The position numbers and the translations under genes are program-made. Below the pieces are notes generated by a model that did no database searches, was not told the origin of the DNA, and was given only the letters and a program-made list of their open reading frames with translations. A stretch of DNA of 64,000 nucleotides from Chlorokybus atmophyticus (taxonomy: Eukaryota; Streptophyta; Chlorokybophyceae; Chlorokybales; Chlorokybaceae): contig RHPI01001715.1 of assembly GCA_009103225.1 (NCBI GenBank), forward strand, positions 636,361 through 700,360. The letters are read 5' to 3'. This document shows, piece after piece, positions 11,022 through 24,075 of the stretch (positions are counted from its first letter, which is position 1; every line of letters begins with the position of its first letter).

Positions 11022-12737
11022 ATGGCAGGCGCAGACGGTATGGAGTCGGCGGTGCGGCTGGCGTTGTCGTCGTGGAGGCAATGGGCACCCAGGGCGTTCT
11101 GGGGCCTCGTCTTGGCCTGGCTAATCTATAAGTACGTCACCAGACAAGCGATCTCCACCTCCACCTCATCCAGGTGTGTGTCTTAGCGAGCATGACACAT
11201 GTTGTGTGTAGTGCAAGTTTCACGCTTGATTTTTTGGTGCATGCAGGACAGTCACAAGTAGAGAAGCTTCCATCGCCAAAGCAGGTATGACGTGCAGCGT
11301 TGCAGTGGCCAAGCAAGTGCTTTGTTGACAGAGCAAAGCATTCTGCCTGCCTTCAGGCATTCCGTATGCTCTGTTTGTTTGTTGAGCATTACGCCTCTGT
11401 GCGTACCTTGTTCTTGAGACCATCGATTGCACAGTAGTGACAGCTTTGTGGACTGCAGATGCCTCGCTGTTTAAGGAAGCTGCTGCGTACGTCGCCAGCG
11501 CCATGTCTGGCAGCGGTAGTGTTGACGTAAAGCGTGCTTTGGGAGAGATGCAGCTCGAGCTGTATGGGCTGTACAAGCAGTCCACACAAGGCCCGTGCAA
11601 GATGAAGCAGCCTGCCAAGTTTGATCTTGTTGGGCGGTCCAAATGGTATGTCCATCAATTATTAAAACTGCAATTATTGTTTGTCTTGATCTACACAACC
11701 TGGTCGCCATACTACAAATGAAGACCAACGTATAGCTGAATCTGCTTGGCCGGCAGGCACATGAACGGCATGCTTATACACTGCATTACGTGGAACAGAC
11801 ACATTCGTTGCATGTAGATTCCATCTCTGCATGTTACGCACATCCTTGTGTGGGTTACAGGACAGCCTGGAGTAATCTGCAGGACATGACGAAGGATGAA
11901 GCCAGAAAACGCTACGTGGCCACTGTAACACAAGCAGCCCCTAACTGGAAGGTAGAAGGTTGTAAATTTTCTTGTTGCTTTCCTCAACACTTCAGGACTG
12001 TTGCTGTGCTCTGAGTTCACCAACGGAGTGTTAACGCTGCAGTTCTGAACTCCATGCAGATTGTGGTGAACGGCGCCATCGGCTGATTTGTCTGCCACCA
12101 CACAGGATGGTGCAGCGGACAATCAACAGCCGTTGCAGCGGCGCACAGAGGCCACTGGCTTTGGCCCGGTGTTCAGCTCACTGAGTGGCGCTGAAGAACC
12201 AGAAGACAGTGCGGGGTGCGCATGCCATTGCAATTAGCCCACTTTTCCAGCACAACTTACGTCACGCCTTGATTGCCACATGTGCTGTGCAGTGCTTCAG
12301 AACTGTGGGTGCTGGCTGGCAAAGGCGACATTGCAATTGTTGAAGAGCTGCTCAAGTCTGGAGCGGCAGTAAACGATACTGGTGCGCTGGTCACTGCTGG
12401 TCACTGTCATGCACACACACACGCACTGCATTGACACAAAATGGTTCTCCGAACATTGAGTTGCGTTTGATGTGCTTTCTCAGATGAGTCAGGCAGCAGT
12501 GCCCTGCACTTTGCAGCGGATCGGGGCCATGCGCAGATGGCCGAGCTGTTGCTCAAGCATGGCGCTGACATCGATGCACAGGACTCTGACGGTCAGACAG
12601 CGCTGCACTACGCTATCACATGCGGACAGCGTGCAGTGGCATCGCTATTGGTATCACATGGCGCCGCCACGAAACTTCCGGATCATGACGGGAAGACAGC
12701 AGCTCAGCTGAAACCTGCTGACTGGACAGAATGGTAA
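11022..12737 (+). CDS. Membrane-anchored acyl-CoA-binding protein with ankyrin repeats
   Basis: Seven exons: 11022-11173, 11247-11284, 11459-11645, 11861-11951, 12106-12215, 12293-12381, 12484-12737; 306 aa. Residues about 22-40 form one transmembrane segment (AFWGLVLAWLIYKYV). Residues about 63-155 are an ACB domain with LYGLYKQSTQGPC, KFDLVGRSKW and WSNLQDMTKDEARKRYV. The C-terminal part has ankyrin repeats (AGKGDIAIVEELLKSGA, SALHFAADRGHAQMAELL, TALHYAITCGQ). The architecture equals plant ACBP1/ACBP2: ER or plasma-membrane anchored carriers of long-chain acyl-CoA that also bind partners through the ankyrins. Confidence 0.92.
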
Positions 12738-13541
12738 CAAGCTGTTGCTCGCCAAGCATGCGCTTCGCAACACAAGAGCATCAACGTAGTGCGCCTTACA
12801 TTGCATGCCAAGCTGCTTGTATCATGTGCAGCCACCACTATGCCACTAGTCATGTGTCTTGCTTTTGCGTGGAGCAGGGGGGTACTCACAGTCTGTAGCA
12901 GCATCAAGTCGTAGCGCAGTGTTCCAGTTCTGTTGTGCACGTCATGTTGGCGGTTTACAGGCAGTCTTTCATCAGCTCGAGTTGCTGTTACGTTTGCATA
13001 CAGCATATAACAGCAAGTAGATTGGGAGTCTGTGTAGCCGCAGAGCGTTGTACAAAATTTGAACGAAACAGAAACACTGCATATGCAAGCCACATCGTCA
13101 AAAGAAGTGGGTGAAGCTGCGAAGGGAACATGCAAATAGAGTTCTTATCTCTGCATATGATGTGTCATACATCAGGCGGTGTACATTGTTGGGTTGGTTG
13201 GCGCAAGTATCAACACGAGTTAAACCCCAACCAATGATGAACATATTTAAGAGCCTGCAGGCCGACTGACATGATACTCGCATTTGAGTGAGGGGTATAT
13301 TGTGCTTTGTCCTTCTCATCCGGCAAAAGAGCACGTTGAAGCACATTGTCGCTAACTTGTTCACAGTATACATCTCTCAATTTGGGGGCGAGTTGTGCTC
13401 AACAGCACATCACAATCACATCAGCTTAACAATGCTACTTGCGTGGTTTTTTTGTGATGTTGTGCGATGATCCAGGTTTTCAAATAGTACATTGTTTAGC
13501 GTTGCATCCAATTGGTGACATCGTTTCTTCAACTTATAGCG

Positions 13542-13572
<31 letters not shown>

Positions 13573-13573
13573 N

Positions 13574-13646
<73 letters not shown>
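13542..13646. repeat. C31-N-G73 homopolymer block (assembly join)
   Basis: 31 C, one N, then 73 G. An N between opposed homopolymers is typical of a collapsed gap or reverse-complement join, not of biology. Sequence on either side may not be contiguous in the genome. Confidence 0.85.
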
Positions 13647-13647
<1 letters not shown>

Positions 13648-15355
13648 GTATTTATGGGAAACCCTTCAAACAAGTTATCTTTAATAGAAAACTTCCTCGC
13701 GATTGTCAAATTCGACTTTTCGGAGCCCATGGCAATTGACAAGGACTATATGCTCTTATGAAGTTGATTGTGAGAGCTTGTTCAATTGTGCATAGGCATG
13801 CCACCATTGTACATTGGTAAACAGAGCTTGTATTCAGGGGCTTCCCTTAACAACAAGAAGTGTTTACCAAACTTGTTTCATATATTTTTGATTTACCAAG
13901 TGCTTTAGAATGTTTACGATTATACAGTGTCACATGTGTAGCTCACTTCTTATTTCGCTTTTTATATTACTTATGCATGACAATAGTGCTTGAGGTTGAG
14001 TTGTTAATTGACATGCGCATCCATAGCTTGATCAGGTGTAATTTAAGCGCTGCAAATTTAGCCAGCCACTATAATTGTTTTTGTGGAAAGGGGTATCCTT
14101 ATGTTAAAGATATAAATGTATAACTATCTGGTTGTGCGAATGGTTAACTTTCACGCATCGTATTGTTGCGCTACTGCATTCAATTGCTTAAACTGCCAAA
14201 ATAGTGTGCCACTATAATGGCATTTATGTTAATGTCGCTGGAAACAAGATTTTGCAAGATAAGCACTTGGTTGTACGTTGGCTTAAACTCTACTACTTAC
14301 ACAGCCTCATGCAAAATGTTCTTGCATGCCAACGAACTTGTAGCTAACGAGGATGATTGTAAGCCGTTGCCCGTTTGGGCACCTACAGCTGTCGTAGTTC
14401 GTTGACAATGAATTTGACCCCAACCAATCAATGCAGTCGAGATTGTGTTGCAACTTTCGGTGGATCGGCGCCTGATTTCGCCCGCCGATGCGGGAAGCAT
14501 CTGGAGCAACGATCGTTCGGACAAGAAACAAGTTCAAGTCTCGCTTGAAAGGTGGCCAGGCCAACCACAGTCACGTAACCTGGGTCATGGTCAATGCAAA
14601 GGGGTAACCTATAATGTAAACCTAACAGCCACCCTGCCGTTCCGAACCGCTGCACTGTTCAGTTGACCTAATTTTGCTTCAAAGTGAATGGGTGGTGGTC
14701 AATGGAAGCCCATTAGGGCCTGCGTGTTCATACTGATACGCGTCAATTGTTTAAGACTCGCACGACCAGGCGCGTTGGACTGCCTGTGCGGCGTGAGTCA
14801 GGCACGCCCAACTGGCATGAAGCCGTTTGTAGTGCGTTTGAATGCTGCAGTATTCAAAAACCGTCGTCATCAGCAACCCAGCTTGGTCAACAACGCAGTT
14901 TAAGTAAATCACGTTTGGGTTTAAACCGTCTGACCTAGGCCTACTGTACTCCATTGTGTGCGTTGTCCCCCCCAACACTGCGGTCTCGACACGTGGCGCG
15001 CACCAGAATGGTCTTTTCGCTTGCCAAAATCGGCGCGCGCCTGTCCTTTCACGTGCTTTGAGCGACCTGCTGTGCCAACGTTAGAAAAAGCTGACATCGA
15101 CGAGGCGGCCAGCCCTATCACTGGCAGGCTACGTCAGCCCTAAGTGTAAAAGCGACAGTTCAATCCCTACAAAGAGTGTTTTGCAAGGCGACTTCAAGGA
15201 GCCAATGTGGCTCTTTTCGTCATCAGCTCAGAAAGGGGTCTCAAGCATCGAAAGGTTTTGCTTTCTGCGCATCAATACGTGCGTAAGTAATGCAAAATGT
15301 AATACCAACAGTATGCAAGATTCTGTACAATGAAAGTTGACATATTCACATGTTT

Positions 15356-15533
15356 ACCGTTAAACATGGGGTTTATACTGCATATTGTGATCCATATTAT
15401 ATAATGGTATACATATGTATATGGTATATGTTGCTGTAACATCAACCGTTAAACATGGGGTTTATATTGCATATTGTGTGATCCATACTATATAATGGTA
15501 TACATATGTATATGGTATATATGTTGCTGTAAA
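15356..15533. repeat. Tandem duplication, about 85-bp unit
   Basis: Copies 15356-15439 and 15445-15533 share ACCGTTAAACATGGGGTTTA at the start and a TATAC/GTATA-rich palindromic end, with a few substitutions and small indels. Confidence 0.85.
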
Positions 15534-15623
15534 CTTGTGAACAGAATATAATATTATTAATACATTCAATTGACTTGTCCATCCGAACAAAGGGAGGGGC
15601 GCGAATAGCACAGTAGCTTGTTT

Positions 15624-15757
15624 AAATCGTACAAGCATTGTAACAGCCCTTTGCAAACTCAACAATGATGACGTGCTTACGAGATCTGTAAATCGTACAA
15701 GCATTGTAACAGCCCTTTGCGAACGCAACAATAATGACATGTTTACAAGATCTGTAA
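15624..15757. repeat. Tandem duplication, about 67-bp unit
   Basis: Copies 15624-15689 and 15690-15757 each begin AAATCGTACAAGCATTGTAA and end near AGATCTGTAAA, with scattered mismatches. Confidence 0.85.
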
Positions 15758-17465
15758 ACAATCAGCGTAAGTTTGTATAGGCTTTTATATCATAAGCAAT
15801 TTCGGTTACACCTAGTTTAAGGCTTGAAGCATATGATTATCCACACAATTAAAAGATCATGTTGTTATAATGCCAACAATACACCAATGCAGCGTGTATT
15901 GTTACAAACACATTATAAAATTTAAAATGTACTTATTACGCCTTCATACTGTTGCTGTGATAACACATTCATGATGCACACAACCATTGACAATTGCACA
16001 ACGCTCAACATGACCCTTACATTGTAAACCTGGCTTACAACTTGTAAGTTACAAGTGCAAATCAATAGAGGGCCAATGACCGCATGTATAAGAAGCAATT
16101 GAACCGTATGCACCGACAACGGCTGAAAAAGCGAGCCGCGCTGGGCTTGGCGGTAGGCAATAGTTTGACGAGTTCGCAGGTCATACCTACGACTCGTAGG
16201 CCATGAGGCAAGCAGTGGTTGACCTAATGAGTCAATAGACGAGCATGCTGGCGACGAGTCCCCTGATGGAGCTGTTTCTGGGTTTTTGAACGCGGTTGAT
16301 TAGGGCTAGGGCTAACCCTATCCTAGTTGCTGCGTCAAGGGAGGGAGAACTTGGGTTGCATGATGAAAAGCAGTTAACCATAGAAGCGTATGGACTGGCA
16401 TCATGACTGGCAGTTGCCAGGTAGAGAGCTGCAAGCCATTGCCCTGTACACGAAGCCTTCCGTCGTTAAGTATGCCGGGCGTCCATACCGTCCTGACCAG
16501 TAGTGCCATCGGCCACATGGTTTCCATTAAGTCAAGGGCCGGCAAACTTAACGACGTTTGCCGCTTACCGCTGCATCGATGGGAAGCCACGTCGTAGAGC
16601 CGATCAACGACGTTAACGACGTCGTTAAGAAAATGTTACCAATGCATGGCACTGAGCAGGCTGCTTGCACAGTCGCTGAGCTGGATTTTCTAGGCACAGG
16701 ATAACCTCCAGTATGACGTTAGCGTAAGGCACCACGTCAGCTCATTGGCGCGGCGCCGCCGAAAGGCGGCAAGATTTGCCGGTTTTCGCCGGGAAAACTG
16801 AGAATCGCAAACCACGATCAGCTCGCAACCCACTCTGCACAGACGACTGCCGCCTAAAATGGGCCATCTATGGGTTCCATTCATCCAGTGGTCCCAGTAA
16901 CCGACTCGGTCGGTTACTAAGACCGCAGTCTCGTGATTCTGGGAAACGTTAGGGACAGGGCGATAACCGTGGTCAAGCTGACCGCCGGACCGCCTTTTCT
17001 GATATTCGCCATTTTTTCAAGTCATTGTGACCATTAGCGAAGGCGCGGGATAGTGGCGGCGGCGGAAGTGGCGGTGTCGTTCGCGTCGGTGGCGAGCGGG
17101 TTGCTGGAGCTAGCGTGCACATCGGCTGTCTAGGGTTTGGCAAGTAGTCTGTCCTGTGTTTGTTTCTTTGTCCACGAGGGTGACGTGGTGTGTACTCGTT
17201 GCCGGCGGCGAGGAGCCTGGTGTCGAGGTGGTGGTCAGCGCCGTTGTAAGCGGCTAGGAGTGTCGTTTGCTCTTGTGTGACGTTGGGGGCGTGGAGTGAT
17301 CAGTGCCAGCTGGAGACCGTGGCTGCGATTCGTGTGGTAGCTACCGCCCAGCAGGGCTTGGGTCTGGTTCGGCCAGGCTGCTCGGCCTGGCAGTCGGAGT
17401 CTCATGCTCGGTTCTGTGGAGGCAGCAGGCGTCGCCAACAGCAGTGGTTTCCACAGCAGCACAGT

Positions 17466-19864
17466 ATGGTTCTTCCTGGACAGCTTGCTTCAATAACGGC
17501 TTGCAGCGGTTGCACGCGGCTCTTGTTGCACAAACACCAGCTCGCAGCCCCTGCACTACCGCTGAGGCGGTCAGTTGTCGCGGTAGCGTCGGGCCAGCAT
17601 AATGCGCACAAACGCCCAAAATCACGCTCAAAGCGCACATCCCGAGCCAAGCCTGGTAGCAGGGCACGCAGACGGAGCTGTTCTGATCCTCGGCAGCCCA
17701 AACTGCCTCCATCACCCGCCATTCAGGTAGGCAGGCCACCCCCAGCGGCTGGTCGGCGAAGTTGGTGTTTGGTTGAAGTTCTCTAGCTAAACCTAAATTT
17801 ATGGACCATCAGGTGGACCGTGAGGGTGGGGCGAGCTGCAGTGGTCGGCCGGAGCTGACCAGGCTGCTGGTCGAGAAGCTGGTGCTGGGCGGAGAGGGGC
17901 AGCTGGTGCACCAAGCGGAAGCGCGCGCAGAACCTATTGATCCCGAGATCATGACTGATGAAGTGCCCAAAGTCCGGCAGCCTTCTTTCCTATCGCAGTT
18001 GACGATGCCTGATCTAACTCAGGTGAGAGGGCTACACTTCTGTGCAGCTGTTCTAGGTTATAGACGCATCAGTGTGTTGACGCCTTACACATCTACAGGG
18101 GCAAACTGCTGGAGTGTTGGCATTCTTAGCTGCGCTATATGGCACAAACTCAGCAGCTTGTAAAGTGATAGAGGAGACCTGCAAGATGCCTGCCACCCTA
18201 GCCTGCACACTTCGCTTTGGTCTGGCGACTATTACCCTACTGCCCTGGCTGTTTGGCGAAGCTATCGAACAGGACTTGTTGCTTGCCGGCGCGGAGCTGG
18301 GTTTCTGGCTCTTTGCTGCTGTTGCAGCTCAGGTGGCGGCTTCGGCACACGCCACTGTCGCTGGGTCAGCCTCTATGAAGCTGTTGTTAACGATTGGGTT
18401 GGTGCTCGCCTTTGAAGCCGGCAATGTCTTCAGCAGAAAGCGGATATCCAAGCGCACCTGGTTGGCTGCGGGAGTGTCATTGTCAGGTCAGTGCCAAAGT
18501 GAATTGTCATGTGTTTGTGAGAGCTGGTACATGTGTCCGTTGCTAACCACCTTGTTTTCACAGGAATGTTGGTGCTTATGAGTATGGGCACAGACCTGAC
18601 CGTTGGTCTGTTTCCGCTGAACGACCTTTGGAGTGTGCTTGCGGTGCTGCTGTTTGGTTTCCACACATGGCGCTGCGAGGCTATCTGCAGCAAAGTGGAC
18701 GCCACCAGCATTGCGCGGCTGGCTGGCATCCAAATCGGTGTCGTCACCTTGCTGTTCGGCCTTTGGGAGGTGCAGGCGCTCAGTTCTGTCGGCAACTTGA
18801 TGGACATTGCCAGTCTCCTGAACACTCAGCTCACTGGTCTGCCTTGGGTCTCTCTCTTGTACGCTGCCTTCATCTCAACCGGCCTGTGCCTGTGGCTTGA
18901 GCTGAACGCACTCAGAGGTGCCAAGGCTTCCACTGTAACACTGATGTATAGTACCATCCCACTTTGGGGTGCATTCTTTGACTTCGCTCTGCGCGGAGAG
19001 TTGGAGCCTGCAGTCTCATCACTTGCTGCTGCAGCCGCTGCAACAGGCGCCATTAGTTACTGGCTATTGAAGCCCAAGACCCTCACCCAGCGGCTACCCC
19101 GAGCGGCGTCTCCCACACAAGAGAGCTTTTTGGACCAGCTGACAACTGCGTTCGTCACATCGCAGCTGAAGCTAACCCAGTACACGCGCCTGGTGCAGCA
19201 AGCTATCACTGGTCATGGCGCTGCAACAGCACTGCACTTCAAAGGTGTCACTGCATCCGCTCTGGCTGCAGCGGCCTCGATGAACTCCGTTGTGACAGAG
19301 GTGGCAAGAGATATCACTGGCGCAGTGGCTGATTTTGAGATGCGAGTTGCTTCAGGCATGCTCACAGCAGCAGTGTCTGCGCAAACCATGCAGCGCTTTG
19401 GTGACAATGTAGCTGCCCGTACTGCTAGCCCCGGCCAGTTCCTGTACTATGCAAGCTCCGGCTCAAGCGCTGTAGCAGAGAATGCTATGTCGAGTATGCT
19501 CAAAGCCACTGCTGCTGTGGGCATGCCAGACATGGCTGCAACAGTGGCAGCAGCTCTAATCCTCGCTGATGCTGGAGAGCTTCCAGATGTTGATGGCGCT
19601 ACCAACACCGGCATTGTCCTGGCCAGTGCTGCGATTGACTCTGTGGCGTCATCCCTCCAGCAAGCTGCAGGTGCCTCCATTGGCCACACCTTGGTCAGCA
19701 ATACCGTTGGCACTGTGTTGGCTTCAATGCCAGACTCTGCACACGCCTTCGTCACCACAGCTGCGGATGTTGTGTCTTCTGGCGCTTGGGACACTGCTAC
19801 TCTTGTGCAAGCTGCAGACGTCGTGAACGCCACCGTGAACTCCATCTCCGACGTGTTCGGTTAA
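17466..19864 (+). CDS. EamA/DMT-type transporter with long Ala-rich C-terminal domain, plastid-targeted
   Basis: Four exons: 17466-17726, 17813-18022, 18099-18486, 18564-19864; all phases fit, 719 aa. Residues 1-87 are a basic, Ser/Ala-rich probable transit peptide. Residues about 160-460 hold roughly ten hydrophobic helices in two halves with EamA-like features (FLAALYGTNSAACKVIEE, LRFGLATITLLPW, GAKASTVTLMYSTIPLWGAF). This matches plant plastid-envelope drug/metabolite transporter-type proteins; the substrate cannot be predicted. Residues about 460-719 are unlike the family: soluble, Ala-rich, with repeated amphipathic Ala/Val/Met segments, probably a helical bundle. No stop or splice signal separates it from the transporter, so it is one ORF. 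Confidence 0.8.
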
Positions 19865-22409
19865 AGCCTGCGTAGTCAATGCCCTTTGTGAGATATACAC
19901 CCTCATTGTTACCCAGCAAGCGAAAACCCTTGCATGGTTGTGTTAGCTGCCGTACCTAGGAGTGTGACGTGGCCCTCTGCTCTGCAGCTTGTTGAGCAGA
20001 TTGCAACTGTCGGGTACATACACTGTTATGTGCCGCTCCTGCCCATTGCTGGCAGTCGGGGAATAAAGAAAAGACATTTGGTTAGGACTGTTGATTGCCC
20101 TCTGCTTATCACACTGCTTTTGCACATGGTCGGTTGCATGTTTGCATGCATTGTGGTAGCCTGTGGTGGATTGGGTGCCTCACACAGTTGCACGTTAGGC
20201 CCCTCGAACTGTGCATGGCACAGACAAATGGTTTCGTAAATTTTGTTTGAGTATGAATGCCACATAAGACAATACTGCGAATACTGTGCTGAATGTCAGC
20301 TAGCAGTAACATTTGCATGCTTGCAGTTGGCAGTGGGCAATGGCTTGTCAGGTTGTGTGTTGCTTGTTGACACATGGTCCAACCTCTTTATCACCTTACA
20401 TGATAAACTCGCATATAGCATTCTCGTCCACACTGTTCTTAACACCACTGGTTAGCATCCGCAAGGTTTAGCCTAGCGCACCTCAACATATACTCCGCAC
20501 CTTACCATGCTGAGTATTCTTGCAGCGCACTTTAACACAGACATCAATACTTGCGTGCATCTGCGTGCACAACAGCTTGTGGTGCGCGCGCACGCACGCA
20601 ACCGGCATGAGTCCCTATGATATCAAATGTAGCACTAGGACAGCAGTTGGCTCAGCTAGGGCCCTCCCCATTTGTTCCCTGTGCTGTGAGGTTGGCTAAG
20701 CCGCTATGCGTTGCGTGTGTAGCATCGGGCATGTTGCCATACCCTTGAAGTTATCTGTGTACACGAGTCAGTCTAGTAGGTCTAACCTTGCTGCACACAC
20801 CGCACTCTGCCCATACCCAATGGCACCCGCTTCCTGTGACAACAATAATCAGCGCAATTAGTACGCAATACGCTGTCCAAGCAAGACACAGTCATTTGCG
20901 AAGTAAGCACTTAAAAAGAGGGACATAAGGACATAATGACATTCAGTACAGGTGCCGATGGGTAAGCCAAGTTGAACACAGGTACTTGCCGCGGTAATGT
21001 CACTGTTGCACGCAAGCCCACTTCATTGGTGGAGCATCTGCGCACATGTGGCTGTGATGTGTCCTCATCTATCATCTTGCGTGCGCATGAACGTGCGTTG
21101 CACATCAACTGGTAGGTGTGTCTGAGCGTGGGCGGGGCAGTCAGTGTATGTGTGCGGGCGCATTTTCAGTGTGAGCAATTGAGTTTATGTGAGTGTGTAA
21201 GCATGCGTGCAAGAGTGCATGCTTTCGCATGTGCCTGTGTGTGCGCGTGCGCTTGTAGAGCAGAACTGTGATGCAAGTGGTCGTAACACTTAGCACAGTC
21301 ACAAAGGTTGGCAAACACGAACGGATGTGCAACAAACACCACACCATGAGTCAGCGCAATACCCCAGCTGTGTACTCCCGTCCAGTTCAACGCTGCTTGC
21401 CAACGTGCGCTGCTGCTCTTGTACCAGCCCGGACATGCTCTTGATAAATACGCATGGCTGTGTTTAATGTCATTCCACATAGCAGAGCTGTGTTTTGAAG
21501 GGGGCAAGTTCATGAGCTCGACTTGAGGCTGAAGCTATGCGCAACCTACTCATAGCATACGCTTGGGACCTTCCTATGGACATACCACGTTCACGTTACA
21601 GGTTGGGGGTGATAAGGATGGAACCTCAAGCCAACAGTAGTTACACTGTGTGTCGGCATGCTGGTTGTGGCCCAGCGTCAGCTGCCTTGTGGTTGACACT
21701 GCCCGCCGCTGATGTGTACCGTTCATGCATGTGTTGCATGACTGTTGCCATGCTGCGCTGATGGCAAAGGCCTGAGCCTGTGTGCATTGCGTGCGAGCGG
21801 GTGTGCTAGGCGCCGTACTGTGCTATTGAGATGGCAGTGGCTGTTGCTGTTAACACGGTAAGTGGGTGTATACTGGTATGGTGTTGTGATCAATGAGGGC
21901 ACTGTCTTTGTTCGCAAGAGAGAGTCTCTGCACACTCACACGCGCACACATGTGTGCCTGATAGACCGACATGATTTATGTGCGCATGCGCTTAGATGTT
22001 TACTGTGCCGACCTGCTCATCACTGCTCATCACTGGACCATATTCTGTTGTAGCGAACATGACGTGCGTCGGCACGAGAAAACTACCTGCGTCAGTACCT
22101 CATGTTGATTGGGCTGCAATGCGCGCGACCACAGCCCTTGATGCATCCCTTTGGTTGGGCTTGAATATCTAAGCAGGTGTGGCCAAACATGCAAGAATTA
22201 CCCGTGTTTGTTGTGACAGCAGTCCCAGTGGAACCAATAAGCTGAAGGAATTGCTTACCCAAACGACTCGCAGGAGAAAAGGCAAAAAGTCATGTACAGA
22301 CTAACAAGAATTTGCATCTCTAAACTGCCGACCATGTACAGCTTTCTCCAATACATAGCAGCTACCTACATATCTTGATTTGCAAACCACAGCAAACCGC
22401 GGTGATCCC
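19865..22409. other. Intergenic, convergent flanks
   Basis: Between the EamA stop and the PHD/SAP30 stop. Only short non-conserved ORFs and TG-rich patches (about 21120-21260). Nothing further supported. Confidence 0.5.
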
Positions 22410-24031
22410 CTACTTAGCTGCGGGTGCTCTGGTGGTGCGCTGCGTGGTGGTGTTGTTGGCAGCGCTTTGACGCTTGATACTCCACGCGAACGCAAACAGA
22501 ACTACGTCCTCTTCAACTACCTGCAACCAGGAGGACATGTCAACGGTTGTATGTCCAGCAACTTCGGCAACCAACTTGAGACAAAGTGTGCACACAACTA
22601 CTTCCTCATCTGCACCACTGACCTGAGCGGCGAAATGGCGTGCAACAGCAGGCATGAGCTCCTCCTTGCCAGTGCCCGTGACATCGCGCAACTTATACAC
22701 GCGCTTGTAGCGCCTGAGTGAGGACGTCTCCAGGCGGGAGAGGTCCACACGCAGGGAGCGGCGGCTCGCGCCTCGCGGACCGCTACTCCCCACCCCGTTC
22801 TTTGTAATCACAGGCATTGCGGGCAGAGCGTGGCCGATGGCGCCGTCGCCGCTCTGCACGGATGGTTCCGGCGTCACCTCTGTACGCGTTGTGCGCGCAC
22901 TCCGCACCTTGCGCTCCTCAATAAGAGGCCCGTCCTGTGAGCAAGCATATGCACAGATCAGTGGACTGAATCAAATACAAATTAACAGCAGCGAAGCAAG
23001 AGTTGAGTTGCATCATGCTTACCCCTCGACAAGCTGGGCAGAGGTAGAATGCTGTTGTATCTACAGGGTAACCGTTGGCGTGCTCGCAGTCGATGTGCAC
23101 CCAGCGTCCGCAAGGGCGGGAGTCGCAACCAACCCACTCCTTGCCGTCAAAGCTGTCGGGATCACGCTCGCGATAGATCTGCACGCAGTAAGGGCAGTAC
23201 CGCGCAGTGTCAAAGGACGCTTTGCATGCGGTGCACAGGGTCAGCACCCCGTCCTTGCAGTTCTTGATGGCAGTCGGCCCACCCTTACGGTCTCCTACCG
23301 GCACTATCGCACGCAAGTACCACCTGCAGGTGCTGCCAACATACACACTGATCAGCCCGACAAGTCCCCAACACTGCTACGTGCATTGTGACAACATGTT
23401 GACACAACAAGACGCACACAAGCATGTTGGTAGCTGGCAACCCATTGCCACATCACAAACACCAGAGCAAGCAACAATGGTCATGCTTTAATGGCTCAAC
23501 ACGTACACGGTTCAGATGAGATGTGCGCAAAGAACGTGTCTACAGCATGAAGCTATCAACAAAGCTCGCAAAATGCGCAAGGTTGCTGCAAAGACACCAC
23601 CTGTGCACCCAACAACAAGCAGACTGCATGCAGTACTATGCCAACGGAGAACCGAGAGCCCGTTGACAAAGCTGCGCCAAGCATGTGAAATAAGCTGTGA
23701 CTGCTCTGTCAACGAAGGTGATGGCACTATGAACCGCAGTGTTTTTGCAAGCTGGCTGGTGCAGCCGCAGCTAGGAGAAACAGCACCTGCCGTGCAACAC
23801 CAAGAAACGCACAAAGCGAGGAGCAGAGTGTACACTCACGGGCCAGCTCCGCTGCCGTTAGAGGTAGACCGCTTGCAGTAGGTGTTGGAGCAGACCTGCA
23901 GCTGCTGCGGCTGCTGATGACTGTTCTGCTGCTGTTTGGGTTCCTGGTCGGAGTTGCTGTCGTCGTCCGGAGACGCCACGGCTGTTGTTGCCGCCCCCGC
24001 CTCCTCCTCCTCGTCCTCCTGGTGGTGGTGG

Positions 24032-24070
<39 letters not shown>

Positions 24071-24075
24071 GTCAT
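22410..24075 (-). CDS. PHD-finger protein with SAP30-like Sin3-binding segment and poly-Gln N-terminus
   Basis: Three exons: 23840-24075, 23023-23323, 22410-22934; 353 aa. ATG 24075 follows an in-frame stop, so the start is fixed. Residues 3-14 are poly-Gln from a CAG tract, followed by a His run and an acidic stretch. Residues about 105-178 form a Cys-rich zinc finger (LCTACKAS, YCPYC, WVGCD, WVHIDCE, YLCPAC), best read as a PHD-type finger. Around residues 250-290 lies SLRRYKRVYKLRDVTGTGKE with AVARHFAAQ, resembling the Sin3-binding domain of SAP30. Together they suggest a subunit that links histone recognition to a Sin3-type deacetylase complex. The SAP30 match is by motif only. Confidence 0.72.
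24033..24070 (-). repeat. CAG/CTG trinucleotide tract (poly-Gln)
   Basis: About 12 CTG units on the plus strand, read as CAG (Gln) in exon 1 of the PHD/SAP30 gene. Likely length-polymorphic. Confidence 0.9.

Larger units (their letters stand above)
12738..17465. other. Long gene-poor region around an assembly join
   Basis: No conserved gene recognised. From 13.65 kb onward the sequence is more AT-rich, with tandem duplications at 15356-15533 and 15624-15757. 16.5-17.0 kb is GC-richer but has no recognisable ORF. A purine-rich leader of the EamA gene probably begins near 17.04 kb. Confidence 0.5.

Noticed and set aside
13416-13742. Poly-Pro/poly-Gly open frames
   Set aside because: They translate the C/G homopolymer around an N, an assembly artefact.
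15160-15185. GTTCAATCC as tRNA B box
   Set aside because: No matching A box or cloverleaf could be drawn around it.
16295-16325. TTAGGG/CCCTA-like stretch as interstitial telomere
   Set aside because: Only about three irregular units; chance or decayed at best.
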